This document shows, one piece after another, positions 5,952 through 13,073 of a stretch of 14,306 nucleotides of DNA. How positions within the stretch are numbered: the first letter of the stretch is position 1; each line of letters opens with the position of its first letter. The notes beneath the pieces are model-generated. The model was not told the origin of the DNA. It did not search any database and saw only the letters and a program-made list of their open reading frames with translations. Both the position numbers and the translations under genes were made by a program. Origin of the DNA: Nitrospirota bacterium (GTDB lineage Bacteria; Nitrospirota; JAOUDF01); contig JAOUDF010000044.1 in the NCBI GenBank assembly GCA_029859385.1, forward strand, positions 1-14,306. Direction: 5' to 3'.

Positions 5952-6955
5952 TTTACGGCCACCGAATTTTTAAGGCCGCTGGAGACGGTTGCCTTCCCCT
6001 GTGCATCAACGATGATGGCTTCCACTCCCGGCATTGTCTCCACCAGCGCCATCCCTGCTTCGGGGCCGAGAAGAAATATAATGGTGGAAAGAGGGTCGGT
6101 GACGATCCCCGCCGATGCTACCACGGTGGCACTCTGGCATAGGGTTGCAGGCATGCCGGTGGCCGGGTTGAGTAGATGATGATATCTGACGCCGTCTTTT
6201 TCAAGGAAACGCTCATAATCTCCGGCGGTGGAAACGGCCCTGTCGGTGAGGGCGAGAGAGGTAAGGAGCTTGTCCTTGTCACGGGGGTGCTGCACGCCTA
6301 TCCGCCAGGAAGAGCCGTCGGGTTTGGAGCCCATGGCCCTGATATCACCTGCCACCGCGACCACGCCCGCTGTGATACCCGATTTTCTCAGTGTTTCGAT
6401 GGCACGGTCCGCGGCGTACCCCTTGGCGATCCCCCCCAGGTCGATGGCCATACCGGGCGATTTCAGGAAGACCGTACCTGCGGCTTTGTCTACTTCGAGT
6501 CGATCTGCGCCGCAGAGGGCGACGGCGGCGGCTATCTCCTCTTTTGATGGAACGCGGGGCTCTTTGACGCCGATGCCCCAGAGTCCCACCAGCGGTCCCA
6601 CGGTGACATCGAAAAGGCCATTGCTGATCCGATGGGCTTCGGCGGCCTTGTCGAGTAATTCCAGTACCTCGGGAGAGACCCTGACCGGTTGCTTGCCCGC
6701 GGCTTCGTTGATCCTGGCGACATCGCTGGTGGGGATGGTGGTGCTCATCATCTTTTCCAGTCGGTCCAGTTCGCCAAAGGCGGCATTGAGAGCAGCATCG
6801 GCCCTGGGTTTGTCGGTCGACACCACGGTGATACCGACAACGGTACCCATCATGACCCGGGTGTCTTTGAAGATATGATCGGATACAGGAGGTCGGGAGC
6901 AGGAAATGGAAGTGAGAAGAAGGAGCGCGAGTAACGGGGATAGATTACGTTTCAT
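5948..6955 (-). CDS. apbE: FAD:protein FMN transferase ApbE, probable lipoprotein
   Basis: A 335-residue extracytoplasmic enzyme that attaches FMN from FAD to Thr/Ser of target proteins such as NqrB/C, RnfD/G or FMN-binding-domain proteins. The N-terminus MKRNLSPLLALLLLTSISC has a basic start, hydrophobic core and a plausible though imperfect lipobox ending at Cys19. Family motifs present are FDVTVGPLVGLWG (115-127), DLGGIAKGYAAD (172-183), AGDIRAMG (202-209), STAGDYERF (242-250), HLLNPATGMP (260-269) and the metal-site region DPLSTIIFLLG (287-297). Length agrees with family norms. No flavinylation substrate is encoded in the window. The gene lies 47 bases after tatA and overlaps the NusG-II gene by ATGA. 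The ATG at 6955 lacks a clear Shine-Dalgarno. Confidence 0.95.
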   Translation of the reverse strand: MKRNLSPLLALLLLTSISCSRPPVSDHIFKDTRVMMGTVVGITVVSTDKPRADAALNAAFGELDRLEKMMSTTIPTSDVARINEAAGKQPVRVSPEVLELLDKAAEAHRISNGLFDVTVGPLVGLWGIGVKEPRVPSKEEIAAAVALCGADRLEVDKAAGTVFLKSPGMAIDLGGIAKGYAADRAIETLRKSGITAGVVAVAGDIRAMGSKPDGSSWRIGVQHPRDKDKLLTSLALTDRAVSTAGDYERFLEKDGVRYHHLLNPATGMPATLCQSATVVASAGIVTDPLSTIIFLLGPEAGMALVETMPGVEAIIVDAQGKATVSSGLKNSVAVK

Positions 6956-7002
6956 CAGAGGTGGAAGAGGTTTGCCGGTACACTGGAGACCAGGCAGCCG
7001 GA

Positions 7003-7206
7003 TTATACCTTTTTACCTTCGGACTGGCCGGCTTCACCGTTTTTTTCGACACGCTTGGTGCTGTCGGATTCACTTTCGCCGGCCTTCTTGAAATTCTGGA
7101 TAGCCTTGCCGAGGCCTGAGCCGATCTCTGGCAGCTTCTTTGCGCCGAAGATGACCACAATGATTGCGAAAATGATGAGAAGTTCAGGTACGCCAAGACC
7201 AAACAT
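7003..7206 (-). CDS. tatA: Twin-arginine translocase subunit TatA
   Basis: A 67-residue pore-forming subunit of the Tat system, which exports folded, often cofactor-bearing proteins. It shows the standard plan: Glu8 before the short transmembrane helix (LLIIFAIIVVI), the FG hinge (20-21), the amphipathic helix AKKLPEIGSGLGKAIQNFKKA, then an acidic/basic hydrophilic tail. AGGA lies a few bases upstream of the ATG at 7206. An overlapping frame starting at 7202 is a shadow. TatB and TatC are not in the window. The apbE product has a Sec/lipoprotein signal rather than twin arginines, so the link to the downstream genes may be regulatory only. Confidence 0.94.
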   Translation of the reverse strand: MFGLGVPELLIIFAIIVVIFGAKKLPEIGSGLGKAIQNFKKAGESESDSTKRVEKNGEAGQSEGKKV

Positions 7207-7238
7207 AGGGCTTTCCTTTAAAAGTTTGAATTTACTAA

Positions 7239-7267
7239 ACTCTAGCCCAGCGGGGAGAGGGTGTCAA
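7239..7267 (-). promoter_or_regulatory. Sigma-70 promoter of tatA (and probably the apbE operon)
   Basis: The minus strand has a perfect TTGACA (7267-7262), a 17-base spacer and TAGAGT (7244-7239; four of six matches to the -10 consensus). The predicted start near 7232 leaves a leader of about 25 bases carrying AAAGGAAAG just before the tatA ATG, a conventional layout. Since gaps downstream are short, it may drive transcription as far as mazG. Confidence 0.62.
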
Positions 7268-7274
7268 GGTAATT

Positions 7275-7358
7275 CAGGCTGAAGACTGAAGGCTGAAGGG
7301 AAGGCTGGAGCGAAGTATGCAAGGCCCTGGCTTTTGAAGGGTTTCAGTCTTCAGCCTG
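7275..7358. repeat. Intergenic inverted repeat (16-bp arms) between the ABC permease gene and tatA
   Basis: CAGGCTGAAGACTGAA at 7275-7290 is repeated as its exact reverse complement at 7343-7358, separated by 52 bases. The right arm starts two bases beyond the stop codon of the ABC permease gene. The pair could fold into a long hairpin at the 3' end of the ABC transcript, stabilising it or contributing to termination, but no T-run follows on the minus strand. A mobile or dispersed intergenic repeat is an alternative. Confidence 0.7.
7277..7297. repeat. Three tandem heptads, GRCTGAA
   Basis: Three consecutive seven-base units (GGCTGAA, GACTGAA, GGCTGAA) sit in the left arm of the intergenic inverted repeat, and a degenerate fourth (GGCTGGA) lies at 7303-7309. 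Part of the same pattern reappears on the opposite strand in the right arm. This looks like a dispersed simple-repeat element rather than coding sequence. Confidence 0.55.
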
Positions 7359-7360
7359 CC

Positions 7361-8572
7361 TCACTCGTACCTCAGCGCTTCGATAGGATCGAGCTTCGAA
7401 GCCTGTCGGGCGGGATAGACACCGAAGAATATCCCGACGAAGAAAGAGAAAGTGAAGGCCGTGACCACCGACCAGGTCGAGACGGTCATGGGGAGGGAAG
7501 GGAAGATGAGCGGCAGGGAGAGCGCAATGCCGCCGCCGACGAGAATACCGACAATCCCTCCGCTGAGACTGATGATAATCGACTCAATGAGAAACTGGCG
7601 GAGGATGTCCCGCTGCTTTGCTCCCAGGGCCTTTCGAATGCCCACCTCGCGGGTCCGTTCCTTGACCGACACCAGCATGATGTTCATGATCCCCACGCCG
7701 CCCACCACCAGTGAAATGCCTGCTATGCCGGCCAGTACATAGGTGAGGATGTTCAGTATGTTGCCCGTTGTCTCCATGAGGGCGCTCTGGGAGGTAACGG
7801 TAAAATCTTCGCGGTTGGCGTGGCGGTGGATTATTATATCCTTGATATCTCGTTCGGCGAGGTAGAGTCTGTCTCCCCCCTCCTTGGCCTGCACGAGGAT
7901 TTCAAAGAGACTGTCGGTGTCGAAGAGTTCCTGGCCGGACGTTACGGGGATGAAGACCACATCGTCGATGTCTATGCCCAGCTGGTGGCCTTTCTTCTGC
8001 ATGATACCGACGACCCGGTAACGGTAGTCCCCGATGGTGACGAGGCTCCCCAGCGGGTCGGCATCGGCAAAGAGTTGTTCCTTCACCTTCCTTCCCAGCA
8101 CCACCACGCGCCGGTGGGCGTCGACGTCTTCGCGGGAGACAAAGTCGCCGATCTCCACGTGAAGGTTGCGGACCTGCTGAAACTCTGGCCAGGTACCGAT
8201 CACCGTGGTGTTGCGGCTGAGGTTCATGAACTTTACGGTCATGGTCCCCAGCACGATGGGGGCGACGCCGTTTAAGGTATGGGCGCGACGGTCAAGGGCC
8301 TCTGCATCGTTGAGGGTGAGTTTGTGGGTCGTTCCCACGGGATAGGCCCCGAACCCGCCCTTGGTCTCCAGTTTTCCCGGAGTGATGATGATTATGTTGC
8401 TTCCCAGCCCCGAAAGTTCACCGGTGATATAGTTCCGGGCGCCTTCACCCACGGCAACCAGCAGGATGACCGCGGCGACGCCGATGACCACTCCCAGCAT
8501 GGTGAGGGCAGACCGTAATTTACTGGCATACAGGGCTTCGACAGCCTCTGTGACTGCTTCGAGAATATTCAT
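7361..8572 (-). CDS. MacB/FtsX-type ABC transporter permease
   Basis: A 403-residue inner-membrane protein with the type VII ABC (MacB/LolCE/FtsX) plan. One N-terminal transmembrane helix (about residues 22-43) is followed by a large periplasmic MacB_PCD domain (about 45-270) and three C-terminal helices (about 278-302, 330-355 and 366-390). The conserved coupling segment VKERTREVGIRKALGAKQRDILRQF lies between helices 2 and 3, and the protein ends PARQASKLDPIEALRYE as in the family. These transporters use ATP-driven conformational change across the membrane to move peptides, macrolides, siderophores or lipids outward. The start ATG at 8572 overlaps the ATPase stop (ATGA). The substrate cannot be read, and no MacA adaptor or TolC gene is adjacent. 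Confidence 0.94.
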   Translation of the reverse strand: MNILEAVTEAVEALYASKLRSALTMLGVVIGVAAVILLVAVGEGARNYITGELSGLGSNIIIITPGKLETKGGFGAYPVGTTHKLTLNDAEALDRRAHTLNGVAPIVLGTMTVKFMNLSRNTTVIGTWPEFQQVRNLHVEIGDFVSREDVDAHRRVVVLGRKVKEQLFADADPLGSLVTIGDYRYRVVGIMQKKGHQLGIDIDDVVFIPVTSGQELFDTDSLFEILVQAKEGGDRLYLAERDIKDIIIHRHANREDFTVTSQSALMETTGNILNILTYVLAGIAGISLVVGGVGIMNIMLVSVKERTREVGIRKALGAKQRDILRQFLIESIIISLSGGIVGILVGGGIALSLPLIFPSLPMTVSTWSVVTAFTFSFFVGIFFGVYPARQASKLDPIEALRYE

Positions 8573-9252
8573 GGGGTTCTCGTCTCGTCACTTTCTATTT
8601 TGCCGTCGCGAAGTCGAATGGTCCGTTTTGCATACTCGGCGATCTCCTGCTCGTGAGTGACCATGACTATGGTAACCCCCTTTTCATTAAGCTGCTGAAA
8701 CAGGGCCATGATCTCTCTGCCGGAACTGGTGTCGAGGTTTCCCGTTGGTTCATCGGCCAGGAGAAGGGTAGGGGTCGTGACCAGTGCCCGGGCGATGGCG
8801 ACCCGTTGCTGCTGCCCTCCCGAGAGTTCATTGGGGCGGTGGGACCGGCGGTCAGCCAGCCCGACGGCTTCCAGCATTTTAACCGCACGGTCACGGCGAT
8901 CCGCGGCTGGAACATTGGCGTAATGGAGCGGGACTTCGACATTCTTCAGGGCGGTCATGCGGGGGAGGAGGTTGAAGCTCTGGAAGACGAAGCCGATCTT
9001 GCGGTTTCTCAGCTCGGCCTGCCGATCGTCGTCGAGGGATGCTACGTCACTTCCGTCGAGGATATAGCTCCCCGAACTGGGCCGGTCGAGGCACCCGATA
9101 ATATTCATGAGGGTGGTCTTGCCCGACCCGGAAGGCCCCATGATGGCGACAAATTCCCCTGCCGCGATTCCGAAGGACAGGCCGGCCAGTGCATTGACCG
9201 ATACCGTGCCGACCTGGTAGGTGCGCCTTATGTCGTCAAGCCGGATAAGCAC
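8569..9252 (-). CDS. MacB/LolD-type ABC transporter ATP-binding protein
   Basis: A 227-residue cytoplasmic ATPase that powers the overlapping permease. All motifs are intact: Walker A GPSGSGKT (39-46), Q-loop VFQSFN (Gln91), signature LSGGQQQRVAIARAL (143-157), Walker B LLLADEP (163-169) and switch His200 in VMVTHE. I chose GTG at 9252 because GGGGAG lies five bases upstream and the protein then begins MLIRLDDIRRTY, the usual family start. An upstream ATG at 9288 would add 12 residues with no family match and no good Shine-Dalgarno. Length matches LolD and the ATPase part of MacB. It shares an ATGA junction with the permease. Confidence 0.94.
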   Translation of the reverse strand: MLIRLDDIRRTYQVGTVSVNALAGLSFGIAAGEFVAIMGPSGSGKTTLMNIIGCLDRPSSGSYILDGSDVASLDDDRQAELRNRKIGFVFQSFNLLPRMTALKNVEVPLHYANVPAADRRDRAVKMLEAVGLADRRSHRPNELSGGQQQRVAIARALVTTPTLLLADEPTGNLDTSSGREIMALFQQLNEKGVTIVMVTHEQEIAEYAKRTIRLRDGKIESDETRTP

Positions 9253-9302
9253 ATGAACTCCCCGAGAGATAAACGGTATGGGTACCACGCTGTCCTATGG
9301 TG

Positions 9303-9331
9303 AAAATAGCGTATGTTCAGGACGAGATCAA
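9303..9331 (-). promoter_or_regulatory. Possible promoter of the ABC transporter pair
   Basis: On the minus strand TTGATC (9331-9326) and TATTTT (9308-9303) are exactly 17 bases apart, each matching four of six consensus positions. They lie about 50 bases before the GTG start. It is the best match in the 131-base gap after the transglycosylase gene, but a moderate one. Confidence 0.4.
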
Positions 9332-9383
9332 GGTAATGCGTCTGTTGAAAAGCGGGGTGGCCTATTGAAAGGTGGTTGCTTGA

Positions 9384-10601
9384 TCAGCTCTTCCGAGATG
9401 ATTTCTTTGAGGATTTGCGGGAGACGGTGTGCATGGTGCCGTCCTTGGGTACGAGTACATAATCGCCAACCTTGAGACGTGTCTTCCCTTCAAGGCTGTT
9501 GATTTCCTTGAATGTATCGACTGAGAGTCGGTATTTCTGGGCAAGACTCCAGAAGCTGTCCCCTTTTTTCACCTTCACCTTGTTCCAGGCACGCCTGTCG
9601 TCGGGAGAAAGCTGCTCCAGCGCAGCCTGAAACGATGCCTTGGTGCCCTTGGGTATCCTCAGGATATAGTTCTTGTAGGGAGGGGTAACATTCCTCTTGA
9701 GGGCGGGGTTCAGTTCCCGAAGCTTCTCCACAGTGGTACCGGCGCAACTGGCCGCCGTGGGAAGCGACAGGCTGTCGTGCAGGAGCACTTCGTCGAACCT
9801 GAACTCTTTCAGTTCGGTGGGCTCAAAACCGTGCTTCTCCGGTTCCTTTGCGATGGTTGCGGCAGCCAGGTAGAGAGGAACGTAATCACGGGTCTGCTTG
9901 GGCAGCAGCCGGGTATTGTGCAACTGCCAGAAATCGTCGGTATTGGCCTTTGACATCGCCCGTGATACCCGTCCCTCTCCGGCGTTATAAGAGGCAAGGG
10001 CCAGGGGCCACGAACCGAACATCTCGTGGAGTCGCTTCAGGTAGTCTGCCGCGGCTTTCGTCGCCTTCACCGGGTCTCTTCGCTCGTCGGTCCACCAGTT
10101 GATCTTCAGGCCATACTTTTCAGCGGTGCCGGCCATGAACTGCCAGGGGCCTGCCGCGGAGCGGGACGAGACGGCAAAGGGGTCGAAGCCACTTTCGATC
10201 AGCGGCAGGAACACCAGGTCGGTAGGCATCCCCTTCTGTTCCAATACCTCCTGCATGATGGAGATATATTTCCCGGACCGCGCAAGCCAGAGGGAGAAGG
10301 TCTCGCGAACTGCTCCGCTAAGGCGGTCTATCTTGTGCTGCACCGCTTTTTCCGCTGAGGGGGGCAGGTTTATTTCCAGTGGCGTCGACGGAGTTTCAGG
10401 CTCGTCAATCACCTCGGGCGGCGGAAGTATTTCAGGCGTCTCTGACAGCTGGGCCGTCTGGACGATGGGGGTGCTGGGTGCGAGAGATGCCAACTCTCCG
10501 ACGGAGAAGCCGGCACAGGATGAAGTACTGGGGAGAAGTAACGCCGACGACGCAGTCAGGAGCCACGCCAGTGCCACAGTGCTCTTGGCAAAACTGTGCA
10601 T
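9384..10601 (-). CDS. mltD: MltD-like membrane-bound lytic murein transglycosylase with LysM
   Basis: A 405-residue periplasmic or envelope enzyme that cleaves the MurNAc-GlcNAc bond to form 1,6-anhydro products during wall turnover. The start at 10601 is set by AGGA seven bases upstream and by a good signal peptide (MHSFAKSTVALAWLLTASSA...). A longer frame back to 10658 would put 19 odd residues in front of the signal. The SLT domain spans about 90-240, with catalytic Glu136 in PLIESGFDPFAVS, then SAAGPWQFM and ASYNAGEGRV. A weak LysM-like region (about 280-320) precedes one clear LysM (about 341-385: VKKGDSFWSLAQKYRLSVDTF, then LKVGDYVLVP). The tail is Ser/Lys-rich. There is a Cys after the leader but no convincing lipobox, so it may be periplasmic rather than a lipoprotein. 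Confidence 0.92.
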   Translation of the reverse strand: MHSFAKSTVALAWLLTASSALLLPSTSSCAGFSVGELASLAPSTPIVQTAQLSETPEILPPPEVIDEPETPSTPLEINLPPSAEKAVQHKIDRLSGAVRETFSLWLARSGKYISIMQEVLEQKGMPTDLVFLPLIESGFDPFAVSSRSAAGPWQFMAGTAEKYGLKINWWTDERRDPVKATKAAADYLKRLHEMFGSWPLALASYNAGEGRVSRAMSKANTDDFWQLHNTRLLPKQTRDYVPLYLAAATIAKEPEKHGFEPTELKEFRFDEVLLHDSLSLPTAASCAGTTVEKLRELNPALKRNVTPPYKNYILRIPKGTKASFQAALEQLSPDDRRAWNKVKVKKGDSFWSLAQKYRLSVDTFKEINSLEGKTRLKVGDYVLVPKDGTMHTVSRKSSKKSSRKS

Positions 10602-10633
10602 AGTGTTTTCCTGCCTTTCTGTAATGGTGTCCA

Positions 10634-10647
10634 CGCGAAAATTCGCG
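10634..10647. other. Small inverted repeat in the transglycosylase leader
   Basis: CGCGAA-AA-TTCGCG forms a GC-rich stem of five to six pairs. It lies about 33 bases upstream of the transglycosylase start codon, within its predicted leader. It could be a weak RNA hairpin or an operator half-site. Nothing further supports a role. Confidence 0.35.
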
Positions 10648-10680
10648 GGACAGGACATTCAGATTTTTTGAGCGGCGGTC

Positions 10681-10710
10681 TTTATAATAGATTTTGTACT
10701 CCTTTGTCAA
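10681..10710 (-). promoter_or_regulatory. Sigma-70 promoter of the lytic transglycosylase gene
   Basis: The minus strand has a perfect TTGACA (10710-10705) and TATAAA (10686-10681; five of six) with an 18-base spacer. Predicted start is near 10674, giving a leader of roughly 70 bases with a Shine-Dalgarno (AGGA). Its -35 lies back to back with that of the ubiE promoter, 19 bases away. Confidence 0.65.
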
Positions 10711-10729
10711 GGATATGAAGCATCTTTTG

Positions 10730-10758
10730 TTGACAACCGCTTGCAGAATCAATAGAAT
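10730..10758 (+). promoter_or_regulatory. Sigma-70 promoter of the ubiE operon
   Basis: A perfect -35 TTGACA (10730-10735), 17-base spacer and -10 TAGAAT (10753-10758; five of six consensus). Only nine bases separate the -10 from the ubiE ATG at 10768, so transcription should begin about two to four bases before the start codon. No Shine-Dalgarno lies in between. It is one of the strongest promoter matches in the window. Confidence 0.7.
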
Positions 10759-10767
10759 CGCCCGACT

Positions 10768-11508
10768 ATGAACAGCGAACTGCAACTCATCGACAGCATT
10801 ACCCCCGACAACAAGAAAGAGGTAGTGGGCCGGATGTTCACCTCGGCGGCCCGCAGGTACGACCTCCTCAACACTGTCCTTTCCATGGGGCTGCACCATT
10901 ATTGGAAGCGCTATGCCGTCAACCTCCTGCCGGTGAAGGAGGGGGAATCGGCCATCGACCTGTGCGCCGGTACGGCTGATATCTCCGTACTGCTGGCCGG
11001 GAAGGTCCGTTCATCGGGCCGGGTGGTGGCCCTGGACCTCAACGAGGAGATGCTCCTTCTGGGCGACAAAAAGGTGCGGGATATGAAACTCGACTCCATC
11101 ATCTCCTGCACCCTGGCCAACGCCGAGGAGATCCCGTACCCCGACAACTCCTTCGATTACGCCACCGTGGCCTTCGGTATTCGCAACGTGACCGATATTC
11201 CCAAATGCCTTCGCGAGATGCATCGAGTCATCAAACCCGGCGGACATGTGCTCTGTCTGGAGTTTTCGAAGCCTACGACCGCCGTAATGCGCGCACTGTA
11301 TGACATCTATTCCTTCTACCTGATGCCCTCTATCGGGACGTGGCTTTCGGGCGACACCACCAACGTCTACCGCTATCTGCCCGAATCGATCCGCCGCTTT
11401 CCCGCCCAGGAGGAGTTCAAGGCGATGATGGAAGAGGCGGGACTCAAGGACGCCCACTACACCAACCTGACCGGCGGCATCGTGGCGGTGCACCAGGGCG
11501 AAAAGTAG
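10768..11508 (+). CDS. ubiE: Demethylmenaquinone methyltransferase (UbiE/MenG)
   Basis: A 246-residue cytoplasmic class I SAM-dependent methyltransferase that C-methylates demethylmenaquinone (and the corresponding ubiquinone intermediate where one exists). The SAM motif AIDLCAGTADISVLLAG is at 62-78, the acidic loop end VVALDLNEEM at 86-95, FDYATVAFGIRNVTD at 129-143, LCLEFSKP at 162-169 and the family C-terminal block YRYLPESIRRFP at 201-212. Length agrees with family members (about 235-251). The ATG at 10768 gives an N-terminus that aligns well (EVVGRMFTSAARRYDLLN), but no Shine-Dalgarno precedes it; a strong promoter ends nine bases upstream. It heads a four-gene operon with radical SAM, ubiC-like and ubiA genes. 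In a menaquinone-using anaerobe the product would be MK. Confidence 0.95.
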   Translation: MNSELQLIDSITPDNKKEVVGRMFTSAARRYDLLNTVLSMGLHHYWKRYAVNLLPVKEGESAIDLCAGTADISVLLAGKVRSSGRVVALDLNEEMLLLGDKKVRDMKLDSIISCTLANAEEIPYPDNSFDYATVAFGIRNVTDIPKCLREMHRVIKPGGHVLCLEFSKPTTAVMRALYDIYSFYLMPSIGTWLSGDTTNVYRYLPESIRRFPAQEEFKAMMEEAGLKDAHYTNLTGGIVAVHQGEK

Positions 11509-11534
11509 CCGCGGGCGCCGGAGACTGACGCGCC

Positions 11535-13073
11535 ATGCCCGAAACCAGAAAAGTTCTTTACGTCCGACTCCCCTGCCAGAAGATTTACCCCGTCGGCGTC
11601 ACCTGCCTTGCCAGCTATATAAAAAAACTCCGGCCCGATACCGGTCAACGGATTCTCGACCTGGCCATTGTTCCCGCTGGTCGACGCCGAGAAACGCTCA
11701 AGGAAACGATAGAGACGTTCGCGCCCGACATCGTTGCCTTTTCCTGGCGCGATATCCAGACCATCGCCCCCATCTTCGACCGCGACGAGCGGTTCCCTTA
11801 CATAAAAAAGGCGTTCGAGTTCTATTACTCACCTAATCCTCTGCGACGCATCGCCTCGTCCTTCAGCGGACTCAAGGTGGTGAAGGACTACCTCTCGCTG
11901 ATCCGCGAAAATACCGGCCTCATCCGCCTTGTTACCCAGCGGTGGCCCGAAAAGAGGGTGGTGCTGGGAGGCAGCGCCTTCAGTGTCTTCTCGGAGCAGA
12001 TTATAAAGATGGTCCCTGAAGGGGTGGTCGGCATCGTAGGGGAAGGGGAGAACGCCCTCCTCAAGATGGTCGACGACGCCGGACTGTCGACGGGAACCTC
12101 CGATCCGCTGTTGGAAGAACGCACCGTCTGGCGGGATGGAGACACCATCTACGGCGGCACGCAGGCTGAACCGGTCGATCTGGACAAGCTGGAGATCGAC
12201 CCCGGCTACATAAGGGAGATATTCCCCCAGTGGGAGGCATACCGTAACGGCTCCGTGGGGGTGCAGACCAAGCGGGGGTGCTACTTCAACTGCTCCTTCT
12301 GTCTCTACAACTACATCGAGGGGCGCGATGTCAGGTTCCGCGATACAGCCGTCGTGGTGCGGGAGGTAGAGCGGTTTCACCGGGAGTGGGGGGTGACTGA
12401 GTTCTGGTTCGCCGACGCCCAGTTCATCGCCAGCCCCAAGGCGATAGCAGTCTGCGAAGACCTGCTGGAGCGGCTGGTTGCATTGAACCTGCCCATCACC
12501 TGGGGCAGCTATATCCGGGCGAATCATATCACGCCACGGCTGGCGCAGCTGATGGTCGCCTCGAACATGGGCGATATCGAGGTCTCCATTACTTCCGGCT
12601 CCCAGAAGATCGTCGACCATCTTACATTAGGCTTCAAGGTCGAGGAGATCGTCCAGGGTTGTCGTTATCTCAAGGAGGCGGGGTATAAGGGCCGGATATA
12701 TCTTAACTTTTCGCTCAATGCACCGGGGGAGACGAAAGAGACGCTTCTCCAGAGTATCGACGCCTACAAAAAAATAGCCGCTGCAATCGACGGCGGAATC
12801 GACGCCACGCTTGACAAGGCACAGGTCAGGCCGCTACTCTTCTTCATCGGCATTCAGCCTCATACGGAATTCGAGGCTGAGCTACTGAAGAGCGGCTATC
12901 TCGACAAGGGGTACAACCCCCTCTCGCTTAACCCGCGGACCATCCGCAAGATGATGTACAACCCTGCGCCGCTGGACCGTCTTCTAGCCCGGACCTGCCT
13001 CGAGGCGTGGGATAGCGGGGCCGAGAACGTCGGGGCCGAGGTGTTCAGGCTCCTTGAAGCCAAACTGAAGTAA
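11535..13073 (+). CDS. Radical SAM protein with N-terminal B12-binding-like Rossmann domain, function unknown
   Basis: A 512-residue protein. Residues about 5-180 look like the cobalamin-binding-type Rossmann domain of BchE-like enzymes (KVLYVRLP at the start, VVLGGSAFSVFSEQI at 142-156, VVGIVGEGENALLKM at 164-178), but I see no DxHxxG cobalamin-ligand motif. The radical SAM domain follows: CYFNCSFC (Cys249, Cys253, Cys256) binds the 4Fe-4S cluster, and WFADAQF (291-297) and NFSLNAPGET (391-400) fit later barrel strands. The C-terminus (about 430-512) has no motif I recognise. It starts 26 bases after ubiE with only a distant GGAG, and its TAA shares a base with the ubiC-like ATG. The operon implies a role in quinone or another prenylated aromatic pathway; the reaction is unknown. 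Confidence 0.88.
   Translation: MPETRKVLYVRLPCQKIYPVGVTCLASYIKKLRPDTGQRILDLAIVPAGRRRETLKETIETFAPDIVAFSWRDIQTIAPIFDRDERFPYIKKAFEFYYSPNPLRRIASSFSGLKVVKDYLSLIRENTGLIRLVTQRWPEKRVVLGGSAFSVFSEQIIKMVPEGVVGIVGEGENALLKMVDDAGLSTGTSDPLLEERTVWRDGDTIYGGTQAEPVDLDKLEIDPGYIREIFPQWEAYRNGSVGVQTKRGCYFNCSFCLYNYIEGRDVRFRDTAVVVREVERFHREWGVTEFWFADAQFIASPKAIAVCEDLLERLVALNLPITWGSYIRANHITPRLAQLMVASNMGDIEVSITSGSQKIVDHLTLGFKVEEIVQGCRYLKEAGYKGRIYLNFSLNAPGETKETLLQSIDAYKKIAAAIDGGIDATLDKAQVRPLLFFIGIQPHTEFEAELLKSGYLDKGYNPLSLNPRTIRKMMYNPAPLDRLLARTCLEAWDSGAENVGAEVFRLLEAKLK

Noticed and set aside
7000..7007. TATAAT on the - strand over the tatA stop as a separate apbE promoter
   Set aside because: No -35 match at 16-18 bases upstream and no TGn extension; co-transcription from the tatA promoter is simpler.
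11829..12620. Open frame of 263 codons on the - strand
   Set aside because: Lies wholly within the radical SAM gene in antisense; no motifs.
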